From: a virus
Virus record (IMG/VR): IMGVR_UViG_3300044798_000675
Span: 1-37,941 of that record
Strand: one strand, 5' to 3'
DNA length: 37,941 bases
Shown: piece by piece, positions 21,018 to 29,160 of the stretch
Layout: each line of letters starts with the position of its first letter
How positions within the stretch are numbered: position 1 is the first letter of the stretch
The notes under the pieces: model-generated
The model's input: only the letters and a program-made list of their open reading frames with translations
Database searches by the model: none
Told to the model about the DNA's origin: nothing
Position numbers and translations under genes: made by a program

Positions 21018-21521
21018 ATGTCACAAAAAGACGATGCCATTGCCGCGAAGAATGTTGCCGCTGTCGGAGCCAATCAGGCCCACGATGCAGCTCAAGACGC
21101 TTCCAATGCCCAATGCCAGGCCGGTCAGGTCTCTTGGCAGGCTGGAGGTAACGCCTTGCCCGTCCTACTCGAGTGTCAGACCAACGCCGAGGATGCCGCT
21201 AATCGTGCCACTACGGCTTCGGGCACCGCTCGTGTGGCAGAACAGTCCATCCCAACGATCATGAATACACAGCTCGCTGCGTTGGCTGAACTTCGGACCA
21301 TCTACAATAACAATCCGACGCCGGAGAACCAGGCGTTGGTGGATCAGGCCGTCCTTGATGTAGCTGACATCCAATGTGCATGGTGGGATGCCGACGCCGC
21401 CGCCTCTTACTCCGAGGGCAAGCGCAGCGATGCTGAAGCGGATCGAGATTCGTGTCGGCAGTTCGTCACGCAGTTCTACATCAACTATCCGGGCAGCCAC
21501 CCCACGAACGCCCAAGTCTGA
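21018..21521 (+). CDS. Ala-rich helical protein, unknown
   Basis: The 167-residue product (MSQKDDAIAAKNVAAVGANQ) is strongly helical and Ala/Asn/Asp-rich with several Cys (at least four), unlike its neighbours. It may form a coiled bundle. By eye its codon use is less GC-biased at third positions than that of the capsid and fibre genes, so later acquisition is possible. No family is recognised. Position suggests a virion accessory or connector to the fibre gene before it. Confidence 0.6.
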   Translation: MSQKDDAIAAKNVAAVGANQAHDAAQDASNAQCQAGQVSWQAGGNALPVLLECQTNAEDAANRATTASGTARVAEQSIPTIMNTQLAALAELRTIYNNNPTPENQALVDQAVLDVADIQCAWWDADAAASYSEGKRSDAEADRDSCRQFVTQFYINYPGSHPTNAQV

Positions 21522-21552
21522 TCGCCGTCCTCTGCTCTCCCTCCCTCTTCCC

Positions 21553-21795
21553 ATGACTTCCGCCGTCAATCCTCACGCCGATTCCCGCGCCGCCGCCGCC
21601 GCGCTCGCCGGCGCCCAGAGCGCCAAGAACGCGCAGATCCGCATCAAGAAACTCGCGCGCAAGCTCCCCGCGGTCCGCCAGCTCGTCGAGGAACGCGACG
21701 CGCTCTCCGCCACCGTCGAAGAACTTCGCGCCAAGCTCGCCGCGGCCGAGGCGGCGCTCGCAGCAGCCTCCGGCAAGCCTGGCGGCAAACGCTGA
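21553..21795 (+). CDS. Small coiled-coil protein
   Basis: An 80-residue protein with a basic middle (NAQIRIKKLARKL) and a regular heptad coil (LVEERDALSATVEELRAKLA). It ends in a Gly/Lys tail. The leader is pure pyrimidine up to the ATG at 21553. It sits between the fibre genes and the head-tail joining genes and could be a minor head or tail structural component. No family is recognised. Confidence 0.55.
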   Translation: MTSAVNPHADSRAAAAALAGAQSAKNAQIRIKKLARKLPAVRQLVEERDALSATVEELRAKLAAAEAALAAASGKPGGKR

Positions 21796-21803
21796 TCCTC
21801 CGC

Positions 21804-22463
21804 ATGGATTTCGACCATTCAGCCGCCAGAACCCAGATCGCCGGCATTATCGCCTATGCCGGCGTTCTCTTTTCTTTTGGCACGGTGCCATTCAAGGCTC
21901 TGGTCAACCCGGTCCCTTCAAGTGATGCCGCGATGTTTGGCGAAGGCGTCGATCGCGATCCCGGCGACGATATCATGGGCATGCTCACCGCCTTGGTGGC
22001 CGATTTCCCGTCCGGCCTTCCCCACCAGGGCGATGTGATCACCGATGCCGCCGGCGGCAGCCTGCGGATCCGCCGTGTCAACCAGCCCCCCGGTCTGCCC
22101 ACCGTCGTCTTATATTTCGCCAACCCGGTTCCCGCCACCTCGCCGGCGCCGCAACTCCTGTCGGCCACGATCGGGGCCGCCGGCCGGACGCTCACGTTCC
22201 TCTTCGACCGCATCGTCTCAATCGGCGCGGGCGGCAATGGCGGATTCGTGCTCACCCCCTCGGAGGATCCGGTCACCCTGGCCTACGAATCGGGCGCCGG
22301 CACGCCTGCGCTGGTCTACGTCATCAGCCGCGCCCTCCTGGCCGCCGAGACCGCCATCGTGGCCTATACGCAGCCAGGCGATGGGGTGGAGGACTCGGCC
22401 GGCGCCGATCTCGCGAGCCTTACCGGCAACGCCGTCGTCAACAATTCGGAGGAAACCGCATGA
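21804..22463 (+). CDS. Head-tail joining-type protein with C-terminal SwmB/Ig-like domain
   Basis: The 219-residue product has two parts. Residues 1-110 (VPFKALVNPVPSSDAAMFGE, then a beta-rich region with GDVITDAAGGSLRIRRV) resemble lambda FII-like or stopper proteins that join head to tail. Residues 115-218 form a SwmB/Ig-like domain, with ATIGAAGRTLTFLFDR early and AYTQPGDGVEDSAG near the end. By a hand, ungapped comparison it is about two thirds identical to the C-terminal domain of the major tail protein at 23832-24680. The appended domain probably lies on the virion surface. Its stop overlaps the next ATG. Confidence 0.7.
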   Translation: MDFDHSAARTQIAGIIAYAGVLFSFGTVPFKALVNPVPSSDAAMFGEGVDRDPGDDIMGMLTALVADFPSGLPHQGDVITDAAGGSLRIRRVNQPPGLPTVVLYFANPVPATSPAPQLLSATIGAAGRTLTFLFDRIVSIGAGGNGGFVLTPSEDPVTLAYESGAGTPALVYVISRALLAAETAIVAYTQPGDGVEDSAGADLASLTGNAVVNNSEETA

Positions 22464-22723
22464 CGCTCGAACTCAATATTTTGATCACCATTTTTACCGC
22501 CATCACGTTGGGCGTGCTCTCATGGATGGCTTGGAAGGTCCAGGAGATGTCCGCCACCGTGGCCACCATCGAGACCTCCTTGAAGTATGGTGAGGAGAAA
22601 TTCGTCAACCACGAGCGTGACCTGCTCGAGCTGCGCGCCCGCATCACCGCCTGCGAAATCGCCCTGGCGCAGTTCAAAATCACCTTGGGGAATAAAAACC
22701 ACCGCCCGAGTTCCGCCGGCTGA
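22460..22723 (+). CDS. Single-pass membrane protein with coiled coil
   Basis: The 87-residue product has one N-terminal transmembrane segment (about residues 6-26, NILITIFTAITLGVLSWMAW) and a cytoplasmic or periplasmic coil (HERDLLELRARITACEIALA). Its size and topology fit a small holin-like or spanin-like protein, but it lies among head-tail genes rather than in a lysis cassette. It has a good Shine-Dalgarno (GGAGG) and an ATGA overlap. Confidence 0.6.
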   Translation: MTLELNILITIFTAITLGVLSWMAWKVQEMSATVATIETSLKYGEEKFVNHERDLLELRARITACEIALAQFKITLGNKNHRPSSAG

Positions 22724-22729
22724 TCAACC

Positions 22730-23332
22730 ATGCCCGCCGCCAGCGACAACGCCAATCTTGCCGCCTTCATGGCCGCCTTCGACCAGTACCGCACCTGGTC
22801 GAAACGTGCGCTGGGTCCCATCCTCGAGGCCCGCGGCCGCGCGCTGCGCTGGGAGCTCTGGCGCCAGTTCAAGGCCATCGCCAAGACCGCCCGGGGATTG
22901 CACACGGAGATCGAGGATCTCGGCTACCGGATCCGCCGCCGCGTCGATCCCGCCACTGGCAAGGTACCACCCAATGCCGGTCCGGAGATCGCCCGCCGGA
23001 TCAAATCGCTGCGCTTTCTCTCCGTCAGTTTTCTCTACCGCGCCTGGCGCGCGGCCCGCGAGGGGCAGGAGGGCCGCTTTGCCTCGACCAGCCGCGCCAG
23101 CGCGCGGATCGGCGAGGCCATCATCCGCACCCGCGCCGGCCTCGACGATCCCATGGTCTCCCTCGCGTCGTTCCTCACCGGCGTCGTCATCCAGAACCGC
23201 GCCCATGGCATCGGCGACCGCGCCCTGCGCGCGCAAACGGCCGATATGCTGACCTATATCGCCCGCAAGCAGCGCGAGGACCTCGCCGCCTCCCTCGAGC
23301 GCGTCTTCACCCTTTCAATCGCCGCGCCATGA
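22730..23332 (+). CDS. Minor head-tail or tail completion protein (putative)
   Basis: A 200-residue, basic, helical protein (RTWSKRALGPILEARGRALR; GPEIARRIKSLRFLSVSFLY). In gene order it stands where HK97 gp10-like or tail completion proteins occur, between the stopper and terminator genes. No diagnostic motif is seen, so the assignment rests on position. It ends in an ATGA overlap with the next gene. Confidence 0.5.
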   Translation: MPAASDNANLAAFMAAFDQYRTWSKRALGPILEARGRALRWELWRQFKAIAKTARGLHTEIEDLGYRIRRRVDPATGKVPPNAGPEIARRIKSLRFLSVSFLYRAWRAAREGQEGRFASTSRASARIGEAIIRTRAGLDDPMVSLASFLTGVVIQNRAHGIGDRALRAQTADMLTYIARKQREDLAASLERVFTLSIAAP

Positions 23333-23778
23333 CGCCGACCCTTGACCAGGTGCTGCCCTCGACCCTCGCCTTGCTGGCTGCGAATCCGGCGCTCGTGGCT
23401 TTGCCGCGCATTGAGCAGAATGATCCCGATTATAACAAGAAGTTCGAGGGCGCCATGAAGACTCCCGGCATGGCGATCGTCGCCTGGCTGGCCGGCGGCC
23501 GTCCGGCCGACGGCAGTTCCCAGGACCAGCTCGCGCTCGACAACCTGGTGATCCTCTCCTTGGTCGAGAATCCGGCCAAGAACACCACCAGTCACGCCTG
23601 TTTTTACTGGGGGCTTCAGGTGCTCAAAACCCTTCACCGTGCCGGCCAGACCGCGCGCCGCGGCCTTCCGGCGATCCGCCATGATGATGAAACGGTCTAC
23701 GACCTCGGGCCGCTCCGCACCGGCCTCGTCATGTATTTTTTCAACTTCCGCGTGCGTTCAATCGATCCGCTGGCCTGA
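23329..23778 (+). CDS. Tail terminator-like protein (putative)
   Basis: A 149-residue alpha/beta protein (helix LPSTLALLAANPALVALPRI, then strands MAIVAWLAGGRP and LVILSLVENPAK, and an end MYFFNFRVRSIDPLA). The pattern and place just before the major tail protein fit the tail terminator of siphophages, which caps the tail tube. The call is by synteny. Confidence 0.55.
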   Translation: MTPTLDQVLPSTLALLAANPALVALPRIEQNDPDYNKKFEGAMKTPGMAIVAWLAGGRPADGSSQDQLALDNLVILSLVENPAKNTTSHACFYWGLQVLKTLHRAGQTARRGLPAIRHDDETVYDLGPLRTGLVMYFFNFRVRSIDPLA

Positions 23779-23831
23779 CGTTCGCCGGCAAACCTTTTTT
23801 CCACCGTCAACCTCCCTGAAAGGAACCTCCC

Positions 23832-24680
23832 ATGAGCTATAAGATCCTCGCCGGCCAAGGCCGGATTTTCCGCAGCGGCGCCGCCTTCACGGTGCCCACC
23901 GCCGGCACCGCCGGCCAGAACAGCCTCCCGGGCGCCGCCGATGGCGGCTGGGGGGATCTCGGTCACATCGATCTCGTCTTGAGCCCGAAAGTCGCCAAGG
24001 AGGAGATCGTGGGCGCGCCGGCCGGCAAGGGCCGCCGCCAGATCCGCAAGGTGCTGGTCACCCAGCGCGATCTCTCCGCCAAAATCACCCTCCACGAGCT
24101 GCTCACGCTCATCTTCGAGCTGATTTTCGGCTGCACCATCACGCCGGGTGTCGCCTACAGCCCGAACTCGGCCCGCGGCATCGAGGCCTGGATCGAACTC
24201 AAGGAATATGATGACGATGACGTGCTCGTGAACACGCATTACCATTACGTATTTCTCAATCCGCCCTCGGACGTGAAGCTCGACGAGAAGCACGTGCAGT
24301 GCGAGGTGGAAGCCCAGGTGCTGCCCTCCACCGTGTCCACCGGTACGCTCGTCCCCGCGACGGAGGCGCCGCAGCTCGTCGCGGCCACGATTGGCGAAAC
24401 CGGCCAGACCCTCGCACTCGTCTTCGACCGCATCATCTCGATCGGCGAGGGCGGCAATGCCGGCTGGGTCCTCACGCCGTCGGGCGCGGCCGCCACGCTG
24501 GCCTACGAGTCGGGTGCCGGCACCACCGCGCTGCTCTATGTCATCAGCCGTGCGATCCTCGGATCCGAGACCGCCACCTTGGACTACACGCAGCCGACTG
24601 ACGGCGTCGAGATCCCGGGAGGCATCGATCTCGCCAGCATTGCCGACCGGTCCGTCGTCAACAATTCGGCGGCCGCCTGA
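23832..24680 (+). CDS. Major tail (tube) protein with C-terminal SwmB/Ig-like domain
   Basis: A 282-residue protein. Residues 1-175 have a tail-tube pattern (LAGQGRIFRSGAAFTVP; GDLGHIDLVLSPKVAKEEIV; ITLHELLTLIFELIFG). Residues 178-281 are a second copy of the SwmB/Ig-like domain found in the protein at 21804-22463. Ig-like C-terminal extensions on tail-tube proteins are known (as in lambda gpV), where they decorate the tail. The gene has its own leader with AAGGAA before the ATG and is followed by a strong hairpin, as fits an abundant product. Confidence 0.75.
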   Translation: MSYKILAGQGRIFRSGAAFTVPTAGTAGQNSLPGAADGGWGDLGHIDLVLSPKVAKEEIVGAPAGKGRRQIRKVLVTQRDLSAKITLHELLTLIFELIFGCTITPGVAYSPNSARGIEAWIELKEYDDDDVLVNTHYHYVFLNPPSDVKLDEKHVQCEVEAQVLPSTVSTGTLVPATEAPQLVAATIGETGQTLALVFDRIISIGEGGNAGWVLTPSGAAATLAYESGAGTTALLYVISRAILGSETATLDYTQPTDGVEIPGGIDLASIADRSVVNNSAAA

Positions 24681-24712
24681 CCGCCCGGCGCCCAAGCGGC
24701 GCCCTTGCAACA

Positions 24713-24741
24713 TTTCCCCGGCGGTGGATCCGCCGGGGAAA
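24713..24741 (+). terminator. Perfect 12-bp hairpin after the major tail gene
   Basis: TTTCCCCGGCGG (24713-24724) pairs with CCGCCGGGGAAA (24730-24741) around a five-base loop. It ends eight bases before the next ATG. No T run follows, so it may be a mRNA 3' stabiliser or a partial terminator. Confidence 0.55.
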
Positions 24742-24748
24742 CCAACCG

Positions 24749-25795
24749 ATGAAATCGATCCGGCTCACCATCACCCTGCTGTCGGCCCTCCTCTGCGGCG
24801 CCACCTGCCAGAGAACGCCGACGGTTGTGGCGCCCGCTGGACCAATGCAGGTCCAGTTGGACGATACCTACAAGCAGCAGATCGCCGGTCTCAAGGCCGA
24901 ACTCGAGGCGGGTTACAAGGTCTCCCTCAATGCCTCCGGCAAGGTTTACGGGACCGGCAAGGCCCTTGAATTCGTCACGGAGTCGCCTGGCAAGGATGCG
25001 GCCGTGGCCGAGAACAATCTCGCCAAGGAAGTGCTGCCGCCACCGACGCCCGAGGACCAGTTGGCGGCCGAGAAGCGCGTCAACGCCATCATCACCGGGC
25101 AACTCGATGAGGCCAAGAAGCTCTATGGCCAGGCGCTCGATGAGGGAAAGGCGCTCAAGAGCAGGATCGATACCCTGAAAACGGATAACGATGCCTTGAC
25201 CGGAAAGATTGCGTCGCTCGAGACGGCCCGGAACCAGGAACGCGAGCAGCACGCGAATGACATGAGAGACGCGCTGGCGAAAAAGGACCAGGAGATCACC
25301 GACCTCAAGGCGTCATGGTCCAAGAATCTCCAGCTCTGGGCGGCCTATGGCTGCGTCGGGATCGGCGGGATCTTCCTATTGATCGCCGCCCTGTTCATCT
25401 GGTCCGCCTTTTCCTCGGGTGGTCTGTTGGCGGCGCGGCGGGCCATTCCCGCCGTCGCGGTGGGTCTGATGTTCATCGGCTGCGGCTTCATTGTTTCCAA
25501 GCCGTGGTTTCTCTGGGCGGTGGGCATAGCGGGCGCATGCGCCGTGGTCGCCGGCATCATTTTGTGGATTCACTTCCGGCGCACGGGCGAACTCGAAACC
25601 AAGAAGCGCCAGGCCATCCAGGACCTCAAGGACGAGGCGACCGCCGGGGTTCCGGCGGCGAAGGCGGCCTGGGAGCAGCTCGTCCAGCATCTCACCTACC
25701 GCTTTCCCAAGAATGCCGATGGTTCCAAGGGCACGCTGGAGAAGGAACAGGACAAACGCCTTGTATCCGAGGGCGTCAATGCAACCGCGAAATAA
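24749..25795 (+). CDS. Multi-pass membrane protein with coiled coil, in the tail module
   Basis: The 348-residue protein begins with a signal-like segment (MKSIRLTITLLSALLCGATC), possibly a non-standard lipobox around Cys20. A long coiled-coil region follows (about residues 90-190; LKSRIDTLKTDNDALTGKIA). Three transmembrane segments then run from about residue 195 to 275 (AAYGCVGIGGIFLLIAALFI, IPAVAVGLMFIGCGFIVS, WFLWAVGIAGACAVVAGIIL), with a charged cytoplasmic tail last. No family is recognised. A membrane protein in the middle of tail genes could act in lysis (holin/spanin-like), superinfection exclusion or DNA entry. Its start is preceded by the hairpin at 24713. Confidence 0.65.
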   Translation: MKSIRLTITLLSALLCGATCQRTPTVVAPAGPMQVQLDDTYKQQIAGLKAELEAGYKVSLNASGKVYGTGKALEFVTESPGKDAAVAENNLAKEVLPPPTPEDQLAAEKRVNAIITGQLDEAKKLYGQALDEGKALKSRIDTLKTDNDALTGKIASLETARNQEREQHANDMRDALAKKDQEITDLKASWSKNLQLWAAYGCVGIGGIFLLIAALFIWSAFSSGGLLAARRAIPAVAVGLMFIGCGFIVSKPWFLWAVGIAGACAVVAGIILWIHFRRTGELETKKRQAIQDLKDEATAGVPAAKAAWEQLVQHLTYRFPKNADGSKGTLEKEQDKRLVSEGVNATAK

Positions 25796-25821
25796 TTCAT
25801 AAATAACAACCAATCCCCTCC

Positions 25822-26325
25822 ATGTCTATTGCCCTGCTCAACGCCGTGCCATTCGAGGTCACCTATCTCGACGGCCGCAAGGAAACCCTCAAGATCGGCG
25901 AGCTGCCCATCCGGGCCCTCTATGAGTTCATCGAGTTCGTCAGGCGCAGCCAGACGCCCGAACTCGTGGCCCTCTGCGCCGGGAAGCCGCCCGAGTGGAT
26001 CGATCTGCTCAAACTCGAATCCTACGGCGCCCTGGCGGAGCAGTGCATCAAGCTAAATTTTCAGCGGGCGATGACGCTGGTCGAGAAGGACCCCGTCGTC
26101 GCCTCCGCCATGGCGCAGATTCTCATCGGGACGATCAACTTCGCCACCAGCATGGGTACGATCGATCCGAAAACGCTCGAGGCCCTGAAAGCCCTGGACG
26201 CGGCCGCGACCCGAAAATCGGAGAAGACCTCATCGCCCGCGCCCGCCGAAAGCGCGCCGAGCTCGAGCGCACCGTCACCCGCGCCTGCTGCCTCGGCATC
26301 GCCGGCGGCCACTGGGAGCGGGTGA
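25822..26325 (+). CDS. Tail assembly chaperone, short form
   Basis: A 167-residue product starting MSIALLNAVPFEVTYLDGRK, a beta N-terminus followed by helices (ELPIRALYEFIEFVRRSQTP; AMAQILIGTINFATSMGTID). After residue 131 it turns into a Ser/Ala/Pro-rich tail typical of a read-on frame. By position (between major tail and tape measure) and form it matches gpG-like chaperones that coat the tape measure during tail assembly. A second frame begins within it and continues to 26501. Confidence 0.7.
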   Translation: MSIALLNAVPFEVTYLDGRKETLKIGELPIRALYEFIEFVRRSQTPELVALCAGKPPEWIDLLKLESYGALAEQCIKLNFQRAMTLVEKDPVVASAMAQILIGTINFATSMGTIDPKTLEALKALDAAATRKSEKTSSPAPAESAPSSSAPSPAPAASASPAATGSG

Positions 26326-26501
26326 TCGCCCTCACCCCCAGCCGGCTGCGTCTGCTCATGGCCGAGGCCGAACGCATGTTTGCCGAAAAACAACTGGCCG
26401 TTCTGTTCGCCGTGAATCACGGCATGGCCGGCGGCGATGACTGCGAGAAATACGCCGACAAGCTCAAGAGACAGATCGGCGAGACTTCAGATACCCCTTA
26501 A
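25822..26501 (+). CDS. Tail assembly chaperone, long form by predicted -1 frameshift
   Basis: The -1 frame is well formed from about 26217 (IGEDLIARARRKRAELERTV, then LTPSRLRLLMAEAERMFAEK) to TAA at 26499-26501. It has no good start of its own. Upstream of 26211 that frame looks non-coding. A slip on the AAAA run at 26214-26217 (codons CGA-AAA-TCG re-read as AAA-ATC) would join the 132 residues before it to 94 after it, giving about 226 residues, as in the gpG/gpGT pair of lambda. The slip site is not a canonical double-slip heptamer, so the exact shift point is inferred. Confidence 0.6.
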
Positions 26502-26512
26502 CCCAAGATCGC

Positions 26513-29149
26513 GTGGATTCCGTTTTCAGACTCATTCTCACCACCGCCGGCAGTGCCAGCGTGGTGAATGCCCTTGGCACGGTGCAGGGCGCGCTCGGCG
26601 GCCTCACGTCCATTGCCACCAGTGTCATCTCGTCCATGGCCGGCGTGAAGGCCTCGCTGAATCTCGGCGCCGAACTCGAGGGGCTTTCGCGTCGCTCCGG
26701 GCAATCGGTTGCCGATCTGGTCGTGCTGCAGCGGGCTTTTGAAAATGCAAGCATGAGTCCTGACCGGCTCGCGCTGATGATCGACAAGTTCCACAAATCG
26801 CTCGACACCGCGATCACCAAGCCGCATATCGCCTCGCTCTCATCGGTGCGTAACCAACTCATGGGCCTCGAGGAGGATGGTTATGCCGCCGGAGACGCGT
26901 TCAGTCGTCTCGGATTATCCGCCCAGGCATTGATGGGGTTGCCATTCCGCGAGCAGATCGAGGCGCTCGCCCGCGCCTTTGAGCGCATCCCCACCGCCGA
27001 AGAGCGGTCTGGCTTGGCCATGAAGCTCTTCGGCCGCGCCGGCGGCGAGATGCTCCAGCTCATCGGCAAACCCGAGCTGCTGGTCCGTTCGCAGGAAGAG
27101 GCGGGGCGGCTGGCCGACCGGCTGCAGGATGATGCCAGCCGATTCGAGGACATCGGCCACCGGCTGACGATCGTCAAGCTCCGCATGCAGGAAATGTGGG
27201 TGGTCGCCGCCGAGCAATTGCTGCCGGCGCTGCAGAGCACCGCCACCTGGCTGTCGAAACTCAATCTCGCGCCGGCGGGCGCCATGCTGGCGGGCATCCC
27301 GGCGATCGCCCTGGCTGCCGGCGGCCTTTATTCCGTCCGCAAGCTTGATGACATCATTGCCACTTCCACGCTCAAGATGCGCGCCGGCATGATGCAGGAG
27401 GTTGGCTTCGGCCTGAGCAATGTCACCGGCGCCCTCGCCAAGGTGCTCCCGATCGGACTGGCGGCAATTGTGGCGATCGAGGTTGCCAAGGGCATTTATG
27501 GAGGATGGGTCGAATCGCGGAATCAGATCTTGGCCGCGGCCAATGCAGGCTTCGATCAGCTTGGCAAACTGCAGGCCCGGGTGGCCGGCATCCGGACCGA
27601 GGGAGACAAAACGGGTGTGATCCCTGATCTGGAGAAATACCGGGCCCAAACCGCGGCGAAGCTCACGGAGGAACAGAAGCGCTGGTTTCCGAGCCAGGGC
27701 GCCATCAGTTCTTATGTTGAGCAACTGCGCGAGGTCGACGGTTTGATGCGCCTGTTGTCCTCAGCCCGGGCCGACGCGATCGCCATGACGAACCAGCAAT
27801 CCGACGAGGAAAAGGCCCTCGCCACCTGGCGGGAATCGGCCGAGGCCAAGCGCCTCCGCGAAATCATCGCAGTCGACACGATCGCGCGCCGCGACGCCGA
27901 GGAGGCGCTCGCCAGTCAAAAAGCCGCGCTGGCGGTCGCCGACCGGAATGCGGCAACCTATGCGCACATCCGCAGCATCCGCCAGTTATCAGGCAAGCCG
28001 GAGGGCGCGCCGGCCGCGAGCGAAGAGGAAAAGGAACTCCGCAATGCCGCCCAGCGCGCCGAGATCCTCAAGGACATTGCCACCCTCGAGCAAAAGGTCG
28101 CGCGCATCCGGACGGATGCCGCCAAGAATTCCCTCGAGGAGGAGCTTGCCCGCCTGGCTTGGGAGAACGCCCGGATCGAGGGCGATTTCGCGCGCACCGA
28201 CGCCGAGAAGTGGAACGAGCGCAAGGCGAACCTCGGCGCGCAGATCTCCGCCCAGCAGCGCTATCTCGATACCATGCGGGAGGCGCGCAAATCCGCCTCA
28301 ACCGAGGAATCGCGCGCCAGCTATGATTCTAGCATTCGCAGCGGCATCGGCACCCTGGGCGGCCTGCAGCAGCAACAGGCGCAGCTTGGTCCGGATCCAA
28401 ACTCATGGATTCAACAGATGCAGGCCGGCCTTGCGCAACTGCGCGCGGACTGGGGCACCACGGCCCAGGGCATCGCCTCGACCATCACCGGCACGATCGG
28501 CTCGGCGGTCAATTCGATCTCTTCCGGCATCTCCGGCTGGATCCTGCGCACGACGAGCTGGCGCCAGGCCCTGGCTAATGCCGGCAGCACAATCCTTACG
28601 ACTTTGGTTCAATCGATCGTTCAGCTCGGGGTGCGCTGGGTGGCGTCGCAAATCATGATGGCCGTGGCGGGCAAAACGATCGCGGCGGCTTCCGCGGCGA
28701 CGCTGATCCCCATCGCCATGGCGCAAAGCCTCATCTGGGCCGCGCCGGCCACGCTGGCCACGATCGCCAGTTTTGGCGGAGCGGCCGCGCAGGCTCCTTT
28801 CAGCATTGCGGGCGCCATGGCCATGACCCAGGCCATGGCGGCGATCCCCGGATTTGCCGAGGGCGGCTATACCGGTGATGAAGGCGGCGTTGTCCATCGG
28901 CGCGAATTCGTTTTCTCCGCGCCCGCGGTTGAATCCATCGGCCTTGGCAATCTGCGCGCACTTCACGCGGCCGCGCGCGGTCCGGCGCCGGTGGCGGGCG
29001 GCTCGGCGGGCGCCCGGCAATCCGAGCCGCAGCATTTGTCGCTGGCCATCCTCGATACCACGACGGCCGTCGAAGACTTCCTCAACAGCAGCAAAGGGCG
29101 GAAAATGTTCTACGACCGCGCCAGGCGCGTCGTGAAGGACCTTTCCTGA
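26513..29149 (+). CDS. Tail tape measure protein
   Basis: The 878-residue product starts at GTG 26513 (VDSVFRLILTTAGSASVVNA). Long helical and coiled-coil stretches, hydrophobic segments (about residues 255-275, 300-330, and 690-770 including MAVAGKTIAAASAATLIPIA) and a Gly-rich C-terminus (FAEGGYTGDEGG) are all typical of tape measures, which set tail length and pass through the tail at infection. It follows the chaperone pair and precedes tail-tip genes, as in lambda-like phages. The predicted protein fits a tail of roughly 130 nm if about 1.5 angstrom per residue holds. Confidence 0.85.
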   Translation: MDSVFRLILTTAGSASVVNALGTVQGALGGLTSIATSVISSMAGVKASLNLGAELEGLSRRSGQSVADLVVLQRAFENASMSPDRLALMIDKFHKSLDTAITKPHIASLSSVRNQLMGLEEDGYAAGDAFSRLGLSAQALMGLPFREQIEALARAFERIPTAEERSGLAMKLFGRAGGEMLQLIGKPELLVRSQEEAGRLADRLQDDASRFEDIGHRLTIVKLRMQEMWVVAAEQLLPALQSTATWLSKLNLAPAGAMLAGIPAIALAAGGLYSVRKLDDIIATSTLKMRAGMMQEVGFGLSNVTGALAKVLPIGLAAIVAIEVAKGIYGGWVESRNQILAAANAGFDQLGKLQARVAGIRTEGDKTGVIPDLEKYRAQTAAKLTEEQKRWFPSQGAISSYVEQLREVDGLMRLLSSARADAIAMTNQQSDEEKALATWRESAEAKRLREIIAVDTIARRDAEEALASQKAALAVADRNAATYAHIRSIRQLSGKPEGAPAASEEEKELRNAAQRAEILKDIATLEQKVARIRTDAAKNSLEEELARLAWENARIEGDFARTDAEKWNERKANLGAQISAQQRYLDTMREARKSASTEESRASYDSSIRSGIGTLGGLQQQQAQLGPDPNSWIQQMQAGLAQLRADWGTTAQGIASTITGTIGSAVNSISSGISGWILRTTSWRQALANAGSTILTTLVQSIVQLGVRWVASQIMMAVAGKTIAAASAATLIPIAMAQSLIWAAPATLATIASFGGAAAQAPFSIAGAMAMTQAMAAIPGFAEGGYTGDEGGVVHRREFVFSAPAVESIGLGNLRALHAAARGPAPVAGGSAGARQSEPQHLSLAILDTTTAVEDFLNSSKGRKMFYDRARRVVKDLS

Positions 29150-29160
29150 CCCACGGCGCC

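Noticed and set aside
26055-26061. AAATTTT as the frameshift site of the tail chaperone
   Set aside because: It is a proper slippery heptamer in the right phase, but the -1 frame between it and 26211 is Arg/His-rich noise while the zero frame there is protein-like.
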